A DNA stretch of 48,219 nucleotides. Source: Anaerolineales bacterium. Its GTDB lineage: Bacteria; Chloroflexota; Anaerolineae; Anaerolineales; UBA6663. The notes under the pieces were generated by a model that ran no database searches, had not been told where the DNA came from, and saw only the letters and a list, made by a program, of their open reading frames with translations. The position numbers were made by a program, and so were the translations under genes. The stretch is from assembly GCA_020845955.1 (NCBI GenBank), contig JADLEU010000111.1:1-48219 (forward strand), written 5' to 3'. Shown here piece by piece: positions 23,699 through 30,733 of this stretch. Position 1 is the stretch's first letter; every line of letters begins with the position of its first letter.

Positions 23699-24229
23699 CT
23701 AGCCGCCTTGACACCCGTAGCCACCAAAGGCATCAAAGTGGGCATTCACCCAGTGCATGCCGGCGTCCGGTAGGAGCCATGCGCTCGAAGCGACGTAGGT
23801 GTCAATAGTAATCGTGCCCCATGGATCAGTCGGGTTCGGCCCGTTCTTGGAGGCCCACCAGTAGAAACCATTATCGTAGGTATTGAGCACACCGGAGTCC
23901 AAGCGCCAGGCGACTCCATTATGGACACCCCAGGCACCGTACACCTTCTGCTCTAGTGTGCCGATCCAAATTCCAAAGCGGGAGACACTCACACCGCAAG
24001 TATACTCATTGACTGTCGGGGCAGCGCCCGAAGGGCCGTCGGTCTGTGCGCCGGGCGCACTCTCGAAGAGAGTGACACACAGATCAGTATCAGGATCGCA
24101 GTGGGTCCACACCAAAACAGAACCTGTGGGCAAAGGCGGCTGCGTGGAAGCAGCGTTGGCGGCTGGCGCAATCGACAGCGTCAGTAGCAGGGTAAGGAGG
24201 GTAATAGGCATCGCGTGGCGATGTTTCAC
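23699..24229 (-). CDS. Small secreted Cys/Trp-containing protein, unknown function (island, operon 2)
   Basis: 176 aa from a GTG at 24229, chosen because AAAGGA lies about six bases before it and it gives a normal signal peptide (MKHRHAMPITLLTLLLTLSI, cleavage after ANA); an ATG at 24259 is in the same frame. The mature protein has four cysteines (THCDPDTDLC, EYTCGVSVS, GYGCQGG) and many aromatics (GFYWWASKNGPNPTDPWGT). I do not recognise the family. The second 22-bp inverted repeat lies about 325 bases upstream. Its place between that element and a membrane protein mirrors the other secreted-protein operons. Confidence 0.72.
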   Translation of the reverse strand: MKHRHAMPITLLTLLLTLSIAPAANAASTQPPLPTGSVLVWTHCDPDTDLCVTLFESAPGAQTDGPSGAAPTVNEYTCGVSVSRFGIWIGTLEQKVYGAWGVHNGVAWRLDSGVLNTYDNGFYWWASKNGPNPTDPWGTITIDTYVASSAWLLPDAGMHWVNAHFDAFGGYGCQGG

Positions 24230-24554
24230 AGTCGGTCCTTTCTCTGTTGGCTTCGGCATCAACTGCCTAAGCGTGTAGCGCGCGTATGTTCAGTTCGATT
24301 GCCAACATCAGCAGTAGCATGCAGTGCATAATCTGGCTAATGCATAACACATCCCCTACCCTTTCCTTGATCATCCAAAAGGTAAAATTGACAAGTTGCT
24401 CACCTTTCCTTCCTGCGCAGACGAACTCTCTGTCAGCCGGACTGGTGCCACTCCGCTCACACGCTGGAACGATTTCTTGAGAGTTAGAAGACAAATCGCT
24501 GCCGCTTTACACACAGCAATTTACTCCAGGCGCCTCGTGCTGTCATGAGGCCCC

Positions 24555-24576
24555 AGTCACGTCTTTCGCTATGACT
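24555..24576 (-). promoter_or_regulatory. 22-bp inverted repeat, copy 2
   Basis: AGTCACG and TATGACT with eight bases between, followed on the plus strand by TTGACCCTATTTC exactly as in copy 1. Read on the minus strand it points to the secreted-protein gene at 24229. The arms match the copy-1 arms except for one base each. Confidence 0.65.
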
Positions 24577-24647
24577 TTGACCCTATTTCTAGGATAATTC
24601 GGCTCCGCTTCGCCGGCTCCTTCAAAGACGCTTTGCCTCAAACAAAA

Positions 24648-24678
24648 AGCTCCCGGTCGCCATAGACGACCGGGAGCT
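24648..24678 (-). terminator. Rho-independent terminator of the signalling operon
   Basis: AGCTCCCGGTCG and CGACCGGGAGCT form a perfect 12-bp stem with a seven-base loop. On the minus strand TTTTTGTTT follows. It lies 17 bases after the stop of the response-regulator gene and closes the X-Q-P-A-like operon. Confidence 0.93.
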
Positions 24679-24695
24679 AGAGCTCGCCTCCTGTA

Positions 24696-25337
24696 TCAGG
24701 CTGCCTGCACGACCCTGTGCTGCCAGGCCCACACCACAGCTTCTGCCCGCGAGTGGACGCCCAGGTGATCGTAGAGATTGGTCACATGATTCTTGACCGT
24801 GCCTTCCGAAATCACAAGCGTGTCCGCGATCTTCCCGTTGCTGCACCCCTGTGCCATCAGCCGCAAGACTTCCAATTCGCGCTCACTCAGGGCATCGTTT
24901 TCGGCGAGGGGTTGCTCTCCGGCCGCCTGCGCGACCAGGCTGGCCGCCACGGCCGCACTCAACCAGGTCTTCCCCTGCGCCACGGCGCGCACGCCCTCGG
25001 CAATGACCGAAGGGTCTTCATCCTTTAGGAGATAGCCGGTGGCGCCCGCCTTCAGCATCCCCACCACATTTTCCACATCGCTGTAAGCGGTCAGGATCAG
25101 GATACGAGGCTGAGGCGTCTGAGCCTGCAACTCGCGGATCACCCGTACCGCTTTCTGGCCAGGCATGTTGATGTCGAGCAGGAGCACGTCCGGCTGCAGG
25201 GCCTGGGCCAGGCGCAGGGCTTCATCGCCGTCCGCCGCCTCGCCGACCACTTCGATGTCCACCGACTGGCCGAACTCATTCTTGATGCCCGAACGCACAA
25301 CCGGGTGATCATCGGCCAGCACAACTCTGATCGTCAT
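24696..25337 (-). CDS. NarL/LuxR-type response regulator (ComA-like position)
   Basis: 213 aa from the ATG at 25337 (GAGAG upstream); an ATG four codons earlier overlaps the kinase stop as ATGA. The receiver domain (1-120) has the acidic pair D9-D10 (VVLADDHPVVRSG), phospho-acceptor D55 (LLLDINMPG), T-loop LTAYSD and K in YLLKDEDP. The C-terminal LuxR helix-turn-helix (about 150-208) has LSERELEVLRLMAQGCSNGK and SEGTVKNHVTNLYDHLGVHS. It is the last gene of the operon with the kinase, prenyl-synthetase-like protein and peptide precursor, and so occupies the place of ComA. It is the obvious candidate to bind the 22-bp inverted repeats in front of the secreted-protein operons. Confidence 0.93.
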   Translation of the reverse strand: MTIRVVLADDHPVVRSGIKNEFGQSVDIEVVGEAADGDEALRLAQALQPDVLLLDINMPGQKAVRVIRELQAQTPQPRILILTAYSDVENVVGMLKAGATGYLLKDEDPSVIAEGVRAVAQGKTWLSAAVAASLVAQAAGEQPLAENDALSERELEVLRLMAQGCSNGKIADTLVISEGTVKNHVTNLYDHLGVHSRAEAVVWAWQHRVVQAA

Positions 25338-25345
25338 GGGTTCTC

Positions 25346-27763
25346 TCATTGCTCGCGTTGAGTGGGTGAGACGCCTACGTGTTCAGCCAGTGGCGCTCGC
25401 GCCACAAGCCGGGCGCCGTGCGGCGGTGTGGATGAGATTTCCAGACGGCCATTGACCAGGCGCAACCGCTCGCGCGCGCCGGCCAGGCCAAAGTGGCCGG
25501 CGCCCACCAGGCGGTTCAATTGCAGCGGCGTCTCGAAGCCGCGCCCATCATCTTCCACGGTCAATGATACCTCGTCGGGGCCGATGCGCAGGCTGACCCG
25601 CACCTGGCGGGCCGCGGCGTGCTTCTGGACGTTGAGCAGCGCCTCCTGCAGGATCCGATACATGCACACCGACAACTCCTCCGGCAATTCGCGCTCCTCG
25701 TCGCCCTCGATACTCAACCGGATTTGGAGTGCGCCCTGCCGCCCTACCTCGCGCACTCGGGCGCGGACGGCGGACGCCAGGCCCAAGGTATCCAGCGCGG
25801 GCGGCCGCAGGTCGGCACAGATGCGCCGGACGTCATCGACCACGCGTTGGATTTCTTCCTTCGGCCAGCGAGAAGAAGAACCATCTGTGCCCTGGCCCGC
25901 ACTGGCCCGCATCTCGGCCAATTGGAACTTCAAGCCCACCAATGGCTGGATGATCTCATCATGCAATTCGCGAGCGACCCGCTTGCGTTCATCTTCGCGG
26001 GCGCGCACGACCTGCCGGTGCAACTGTGCGCTCTCCAGGGCACGTTTTTCAAGCTCGGCGATCAGGCGGGCATTCTGAAGAGCGATGCCAGCCTGTCGCG
26101 CCACGACCTCCAGTATTTCTCGATCGCGGGTGTCGAAGGTCCCGCCGCCGCGCTTGGCGTCCAGGATGAGGAGGCCTGATGGAAATTCTTGTCCAGGCAA
26201 TGGCAGCCAAAGCTGCGCATATGGGCACGTCAGGCATGGCCGCGCCTCGCCGTTGAGACGCCGCCCGGCCACCGCCCGGCGAAGCTTCTCGGCCTCGACC
26301 GGCCGAGGATCGTTTTTGAAGTATTCGAGAATGCCCCTGCCCATCTCCAACCGAAGCGATCCGGCCCCGGTTCTGGTGCACGATAAGCCGACAACGGTGG
26401 TGACGCCAGGGTCCGATCGGGTCTCTCTCACCAAGAGGCAGGCGCCCTCCAATTGCATGGCGGCCTGGATCTCCTGGCTGAGCTTGTGAGCCAGCATTGA
26501 TGGGTCCGCCGTGCGGCCGGTTGCCAGACTGATCTTCTGCACGGCAGAGCGATAATCGTACCACCCGCCGTAGAAAACACGACTGACGCCCATGGACAGG
26601 AGACGGTGCAACGGATGGAAGACCACCGCCAGGACCAGGATCATCACCAGGTTAACGGCTGGCGCCTGGAGGAGATTGGCGGGTATCAGGCGCATGAGAA
26701 CCGCACTCAGGATCAGGTACAGCCCGGCCAGCAGCGCCAGCACGAGCGCGGACGCTGCACCGCGGCTCACGTAGCGATCGAGTTGCACCAGCCGGTAGTG
26801 CAGAATCGCGTACCCATAGGCCAGTGGCAGGAGGCTCAGAAACAGGAATGAGAACTCATAAGGCCAGAAAGGCTGGCGGAGCAAGGCATCGGGCAACAGC
26901 GAGAGGGTCAGGAATGGCACTAGGCTCAGCACGCCGCCCAGGGCGACGATGCCGACCTGCTGCCGTCGCTGGGCGGATGGCGTGGATCGGAAAGTCCAAA
27001 TCAGCAGACACACGGCTACCAGCAAGGTGCCTGTCAACCAGAGCCGGCGCAGGCTGTAGAGCGCCGGCACCGCGGTGCGCAAGACGATTGGATTCGCTGC
27101 GAGATCCAACAGGCCACCAAGGGCTGCGGCCACGTACAGTAGGCCCACCCACACAGGCGCGTGCCATAAGCGGGCTTTGGCCGGGAAGTACAGATGAAGG
27201 TGAATGATGACCGGGCCGAGCCACCAGAGCAGGCCATTGAACAGCTGGACGGCCCAGAGCGGTCCGATGGGCGACGCCGCGCCGGAGGCCAGCACGGCAG
27301 CGCTCATCTGGCAGAACAAAAAGAACAGCACACTCAGGAGGGAAACGTTGAAGGCCAGAATGACGGCGCCCACGCTCCCGAAAACCAGCGCGACGAACAG
27401 CGGGCTCAGTCTGCCGGCGATTTCCATCGCTGCGGGTTGGGTGAGTTCCACGACGACGGAGTGGCTTTCACCGTTCCGCTGGACCAGGAAGATCACGCTG
27501 TCGCCAGGCAGCTTACCCGGGTAGAAAAGCGCCTGATTGGGCGCCAGGCCATCAATGGCCAGAAGGCGTTCGCCGGGATGCAGCCGGCCCGCGGCTGGTC
27601 CCCTCGGGTCGACGGTTTCGATCAGCCCGGTGACATACGACCAGGTGATCCCCGCATGAGGATGCCTGGCCAGCCGCCAAGCCGACCAACCTGTCAACAG
27701 CAGCGATCCGACCGCGAGGGCATACAGGCCAACGGTGCTCAACCGCTGAAGCCGATGGCTCAT
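25346..27763 (-). CDS. Sensor histidine kinase with PDZ-like loop, many membrane segments, GAF and HisKA_3 (ComP-like)
   Basis: 805 aa from the ATG at 27763, which overlaps the stop of the upstream gene as ATGA. TM1 (GLYALAVGSLLLTGWSAW) is followed by an extracytoplasmic PDZ-like stretch of about 65 residues (GLIETVDPRGPAAGRLHPGE, RLLAIDGL, GDSVIFLVQRNG). Some eight further membrane segments run to about residue 395. A GAF-like domain (about 430-575, with RPCLTCPYAQLWLPL) precedes HisKA_3 with the phospho-acceptor H601 (ERKRVARELHDEIIQPLVG). The HATPase_c domain has EALLNVQKHA, VEDDGRGF and GHFGLAGARERL. The order TM, PDZ-like loop, multi-TM, HisKA_3 is that of ComP, the receptor of the ComX pheromone. 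Confidence 0.92.
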   Translation of the reverse strand: MSHRLQRLSTVGLYALAVGSLLLTGWSAWRLARHPHAGITWSYVTGLIETVDPRGPAAGRLHPGERLLAIDGLAPNQALFYPGKLPGDSVIFLVQRNGESHSVVVELTQPAAMEIAGRLSPLFVALVFGSVGAVILAFNVSLLSVLFFLFCQMSAAVLASGAASPIGPLWAVQLFNGLLWWLGPVIIHLHLYFPAKARLWHAPVWVGLLYVAAALGGLLDLAANPIVLRTAVPALYSLRRLWLTGTLLVAVCLLIWTFRSTPSAQRRQQVGIVALGGVLSLVPFLTLSLLPDALLRQPFWPYEFSFLFLSLLPLAYGYAILHYRLVQLDRYVSRGAASALVLALLAGLYLILSAVLMRLIPANLLQAPAVNLVMILVLAVVFHPLHRLLSMGVSRVFYGGWYDYRSAVQKISLATGRTADPSMLAHKLSQEIQAAMQLEGACLLVRETRSDPGVTTVVGLSCTRTGAGSLRLEMGRGILEYFKNDPRPVEAEKLRRAVAGRRLNGEARPCLTCPYAQLWLPLPGQEFPSGLLILDAKRGGGTFDTRDREILEVVARQAGIALQNARLIAELEKRALESAQLHRQVVRAREDERKRVARELHDEIIQPLVGLKFQLAEMRASAGQGTDGSSSRWPKEEIQRVVDDVRRICADLRPPALDTLGLASAVRARVREVGRQGALQIRLSIEGDEERELPEELSVCMYRILQEALLNVQKHAAARQVRVSLRIGPDEVSLTVEDDGRGFETPLQLNRLVGAGHFGLAGARERLRLVNGRLEISSTPPHGARLVARAPLAEHVGVSPTQREQ

Positions 27764-28767
27764 GCATTCCTCAAAGTGCACACTTCACGGAGCAGCGCCA
27801 GCAGTTCACCGCGGGCTTTGCTAGGTTGGCTGGCTGCCATGAGGGCCGCCTCGGCTTGCCGGCGGCGGCGCTCGACTTCGACCGTCAGGTACAGGACGGC
27901 ACCGCTTTCGATAATTCGGCGGCGAGCTTCGACGAGAGCGGTGGCATCACTCCGGGCCGCCTGAAGGAGGTGGCGGAGCTGGTCGCGCTCGCCCTCGGGC
28001 ACGACGCTCATCGTGTAGGCCACTGGCAGTGTCCAACTCCCTCCTGAGGCCAGATCGCTTATCTCGCCCGCTACGGGAGATAGGCCGCTCAGGTCATCCC
28101 TAATCTGGATGACAGTACCCAAGTTTTGGCCGAACAGGCCAAAGGGGTCGGGCTGGGAGCTGTCGCGACTCGCCAGGCGGGCGCCCGCCCAGCAGGCCAA
28201 GTCGAAGAATGCCCCCGACTTGGCCTGCGCCGCCTGCCAGCACTCATCCAGGGAAGGCTCGGACCGCGTCAGATCTGCGTGCTGCCCACCGCACATCGTC
28301 AGCACGATGCCATGAAACCTGCTGCGGATGTCCTGGACTACCTCTGGGCTCGTTCCGGAATCTTCGAGGGCGCTCAACGCCAGTGCCGCGCTGGTCATCA
28401 GCCCAATCGCCACATTGATCGTCGAGCCTGGAGAAGGGAGCCCTGCCCCGATCTCAACCTGGCCGTCTTCAACGGCATCGAGCAGGTGGGCCGCGTAGTA
28501 CAGTAATCCCCAGGCGGCGGAAACGGGATCGGCCTGAAGTCGGTTGCCGCCCGCCGCTTCGCAGGACAAGCCGGGCAAGGCAATGAGCGGCGGGCTTCCG
28601 AAGGCGACCCGTTTGAGCGTCGTCAGGTCCTGCGCCGGCACCAACGCCGAGCGCATGGCCTGACGATACCCTGGCTCGACGCGAGCGTCAGCCCAGAGCG
28701 CCTCTGTCAGGTCGAGGACAGATTGGGCGAGCTCGTGGCGGGCGGGTCGAACTGCGGTGATTGCCAC
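27760..28767 (-). CDS. Polyprenyl-synthetase-fold protein, ComQ-like
   Basis: 335 aa from a GTG at 28767, chosen because GAGGA lies six bases before it and upstream codons overlap the small peptide gene in another frame. It carries isoprenoid-synthase family marks: a modified first Asp-rich motif (HLLDAVEDGQVE, D97, E100, D101), GQHADL (about 161-166), AKSGAFFDLACWAGARLA (182-199) and a second Asp-rich motif QIRDDLSGL (221-229). Classic prenyl synthases have DDxxD twice; here both are reduced, as in specialised members. In Bacillus, ComQ prenylates a Trp of ComX. The setting between a small precursor and a ComP-like kinase argues for that role; a terpene or quinone role is the alternative. 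Confidence 0.8.
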   Translation of the reverse strand: MAITAVRPARHELAQSVLDLTEALWADARVEPGYRQAMRSALVPAQDLTTLKRVAFGSPPLIALPGLSCEAAGGNRLQADPVSAAWGLLYYAAHLLDAVEDGQVEIGAGLPSPGSTINVAIGLMTSAALALSALEDSGTSPEVVQDIRSRFHGIVLTMCGGQHADLTRSEPSLDECWQAAQAKSGAFFDLACWAGARLASRDSSQPDPFGLFGQNLGTVIQIRDDLSGLSPVAGEISDLASGGSWTLPVAYTMSVVPEGERDQLRHLLQAARSDATALVEARRRIIESGAVLYLTVEVERRRRQAEAALMAASQPSKARGELLALLREVCTLRNA

Positions 28768-28973
28768 GGCAAATCCTCGAAGGCAACCTCCGACGGGGTG
28801 CAAAGATGCGGCCAATGTGCGTGGTCGCGAATGACAGCCCGCAAGGCCTCCATCTCCTCGTCGTTTGCATTCGGGCCAGCAGAGCCTTCCAGCACTGCCC
28901 GAGATGCCTGCAGCACATGCATGGCGAAAGGCGGGTCCGTGACTACACGATAAACAAGATGTGCCAATGACAT
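28707..28973 (-). CDS. Candidate signal-peptide precursor (ComX-like)
   Basis: 88 aa. A perfect ribosome binding site (GGAGG, six bases before the ATG at 28973) shows it is translated. The N-terminal part (LVYRVVTDPPFAMHVLQASR and ANDEEMEALRAVIRD) resembles the ComX precursor pattern of hydrophobic start, (N/D)P, a helical stretch and an acidic helix (recalled from Bacillus ComX, not searched). The C-terminal part has two Trp (W54 in HAHWPHLC, W70 in EDLPWQSPQ), Trp being the residue that ComQ prenylates. The last 61 bases overlap the ComQ-like gene in another frame. In Bacillus the order is Q-X-P-A; here it is X-Q-P-A. It could instead be a leader for another modified peptide. Confidence 0.6.
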   Translation of the reverse strand: MSLAHLVYRVVTDPPFAMHVLQASRAVLEGSAGPNANDEEMEALRAVIRDHAHWPHLCTPSEVAFEDLPWQSPQFDPPATSSPNLSST

Positions 28974-29472
28974 TTATCGCCTCCAGTGACATTCCACGAT
29001 TGGCCACTAACCAGCGCAAAATTGCAGTCCAAGTTATGGATTCGTTACCTGACTTCCTTGGCCTGCCCGTAGCGCAGTGCTCAATTGAGGTTACGAGGCC
29101 GTTGGCTCTCGACAAGTGAACAAAGTCAACATTAACGTGTGCCGTCTGTAACTAGGCAGAGGCGCGCTCAGGCATTTGTGAAAGCCAAGAACAGCCCAAA
29201 GAGGATGGAGATTGCGCGAGAACTAGGGTCAAAGTCATGGTGCACATCGTGACTGAGGCCTCATGACAACGAGGCCGATTTCGCCTATGCTGGTCGTTGT
29301 TCAAATAGGAGTTCCCGCTGATGCCGTGTAAGTGTTCTGAGACCTTGGCAGTCCAGGTCAGGGCCAAACAAGGCTGTGTAGTAACGGCAACAATGTGTGT
29401 CACTTGTCACCATCACCGAGTATCCATCCATCTGTAGGAGATTGCAGGGCTATTCGAAAGGAGTGCATCACG
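28974..29472. promoter_or_regulatory. Divergent control region between the signalling operon and secreted-protein operon 3
   Basis: About 500 bp without a supportable gene. It serves the X-Q-P-A-like operon on the minus side (start 28973) and the operon starting at 29473 on the plus side. It contains the copy-3 inverted repeat (29233-29254) followed by a second palindrome (29257-29276). A minus-strand open frame at 29152-29403 crosses both palindromes and has no ribosome binding site; I do not accept it. No copy of the inverted repeat faces the signalling operon itself. Confidence 0.5.
29233..29254 (+). promoter_or_regulatory. 22-bp inverted repeat, copy 3
   Basis: AGTCATG and CGTGACT around eight bases, preceded by TAGGGTCAA as in the minus-strand readings of copies 1 and 2. 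It is oriented towards the plus-strand secreted-protein operon. Immediately downstream is a second palindrome, GGCCTC-N8-GAGGCC (29257-29276), whose first arm (GGCCTCATGAC) is shared with copy 2. Confidence 0.65.
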
Positions 29473-30102
29473 ATGTTCGTGCGGTTGCATGTCGCCAAAT
29501 CAATTCTGTTGCCCACGGCTGTTGCCATCGTCACTGGCGTGTTGATCGGATTTGCCTTCTCACGATCCTACGCGGGACACGCCGAGGCGGCCGATGGCAG
29601 CCTAGAAATACCCGTTCCTATTGCTTGGAAAGACCTCCGTGTGGTTTACATGATGTCTTCAGATCCACGAGACACTCCGCAAGCGTTCTCTCTCTCGAGG
29701 ATCCCGGCAGAAACGAACCTTCAGATCATCAATGAGCTGTCCGAGCTTCAGCAAGGTCCTATTGACGTTCTTGTATTTGACCATGGCTCACTTGACCGCA
29801 TAGAACCTAGCTGGGCTTCCACTCAAATGCGGGCTTCCGTTGGTTTTGTTGCGCTGAACGTGTCGCCCGCAGAGATGGCAACATTGCTTGGAATTCCCAG
29901 TCTAGCTAAGACGTTCGACTACGACCCTCTTGGGAATTCCATGCTTGTCGTGCAGGTAACAGGCGACACGCAGGACCTTCAGCGTGCCATCGACACGGGC
30001 GATCTCTTCATTAACGAAGTGCCACGAGTGAGTTGGACTGTCGGGTACGTGAACGCCGAAAACTGGGGCCTCCTTAACGCGCTGGAGACGATTCGGCACT
30101 AG
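29473..30102 (+). CDS. Membrane-anchored or secreted protein, unknown function (island, operon 3)
   Basis: 209 aa from the ATG at 29473, chosen for AAGGAG nine bases upstream. An N-terminal hydrophobic segment (SILLPTAVAIVTGVLIGFAF) serves as signal or anchor. The exported part (KDLRVVYMMSSDPRDTPQAF, PIDVLVFDHGSLDRIEPSWA, AIDTGDLFINEVPRVSWTVG) looks like an alpha/beta domain but I cannot name it. It precedes the small secreted protein at 30173 in the same direction. The pair has the same arrangement as 22406/21488 on the other side of the island. Confidence 0.7.
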   Translation: MFVRLHVAKSILLPTAVAIVTGVLIGFAFSRSYAGHAEAADGSLEIPVPIAWKDLRVVYMMSSDPRDTPQAFSLSRIPAETNLQIINELSELQQGPIDVLVFDHGSLDRIEPSWASTQMRASVGFVALNVSPAEMATLLGIPSLAKTFDYDPLGNSMLVVQVTGDTQDLQRAIDTGDLFINEVPRVSWTVGYVNAENWGLLNALETIRH

Positions 30103-30172
30103 GCCGCCTTGCCTGCAACAATCTCGACCTTACGATAGCACTGGTTCACGCAAATACAACGGAGGGATCGAC

Positions 30173-30658
30173 ATGTCTACTCGGTTTTCCAAACTCAAGC
30201 TTGCCTTCCTGGTTGCTGTTGCACTTGCCAGTACAGCAGTGACCGGAGTGTTTGCTGGCGGTCCCCCAGTTGGCTCCAGCACAAGCACAGTCTCGGCTTG
30301 TGGGAGCGGAACTGGTTATGGCAATCAGGAGTATTACGATGCCGGTTCGCACTCCCGGACATGGCAGGATGGAGGGAGTTGCACAGACCTATGGGCGAGG
30401 CAGCGGATCTGGGATGCCGGCACATTTATGGAAGACACTGCATATTCTGCTGGTGGTATCGCCGGTTGGGCATACGTAAGCTACCCAACCAACTGGACAA
30501 ATGCAACGGCCAAACACACCTTCCAGAAGACAGGGGCATCGGGCACGGCATATACTGGCGGCACCTACAACCCTGATAATGGTGTCTATCACGCATCGTG
30601 TTCGTGGTATCAATATGGCGACAATGTTAGCCGCTTCATGTGTCCTGGTGCTTGGTAG
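30173..30658 (+). CDS. Small secreted Cys/Trp/Gly-rich protein, unknown function (island, operon 3)
   Basis: 161 aa. A clear signal peptide (KLAFLVAVALASTAVTGVFA, cleavage near FAGG) is followed by a Gly/Ser/Tyr/Trp-rich mature part with four cysteines (SACGSGTGYG, GGSCTDLW, HASCSWYQYG, RFMCPGAW). The spacing suggests two disulfides and a compact beta structure. GGAGGG lies six bases before the ATG. It is the third small secreted protein of the island and ends with a strong terminator. The family is not recognised; an antimicrobial or surface role is a guess. Confidence 0.75.
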   Translation: MSTRFSKLKLAFLVAVALASTAVTGVFAGGPPVGSSTSTVSACGSGTGYGNQEYYDAGSHSRTWQDGGSCTDLWARQRIWDAGTFMEDTAYSAGGIAGWAYVSYPTNWTNATAKHTFQKTGASGTAYTGGTYNPDNGVYHASCSWYQYGDNVSRFMCPGAW

Positions 30659-30681
30659 TTGTTGGACAAGGCTTACATAGA

Positions 30682-30710
30682 GCGAGGGCCCGTCCGAAGC
30701 GGGCCCTCGC
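30682..30710 (+). terminator. Strong GC-rich hairpin after operon 3
   Basis: GCGAGGGCCCG (30682-30692) and CGGGCCCTCGC (30700-30710) form a perfect 11-bp stem with a seven-base loop, 24 bases after the stop at 30658. No T-run follows, so it is terminator-like rather than textbook. Confidence 0.6.
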
Positions 30711-30733
30711 ACGGGCGGACGGCACTTCATGCG

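Larger units (their letters stand above)
24230..24695. promoter_or_regulatory. Upstream region of operon 2 with inverted-repeat element and regulator terminator
   Basis: No gene is supported here. It contains the copy-2 inverted repeat (24555-24576), an adjacent weaker palindrome (GCCTC 24532-24536, GAGGC 24547-24551) and the response-regulator terminator (24648-24678). A 75-codon open frame at 24267-24494 starts only with TTG, lacks a ribosome binding site and is probably chance. The leader between the inverted repeat and the gene is about 325 bases, similar to operon 1. Confidence 0.5.

Noticed and set aside
23699-24229. Assignment of the small secreted proteins to the lactococcin 972 family
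   Set aside because: Size, signal peptide and aromatic content fit loosely, but no family motif could be identified.
24267-24494. 75-codon minus-strand frame between inverted-repeat copy 2 and the secreted protein
   Set aside because: TTG start only, no ribosome binding site, no equivalent in the copy-1 leader.
27760-29115. A 451-residue version of the prenyl-synthetase-like protein starting at 29115
   Set aside because: The extra N-terminus is Cys/Arg-rich, overlaps the small precursor in another frame and crosses its ribosome binding site; the GTG at 28767 has its own GAGGA.
29152-29403. 83-codon minus-strand frame upstream of operon 3
   Set aside because: No ribosome binding site, no domain, and it crosses two palindromes that look regulatory.
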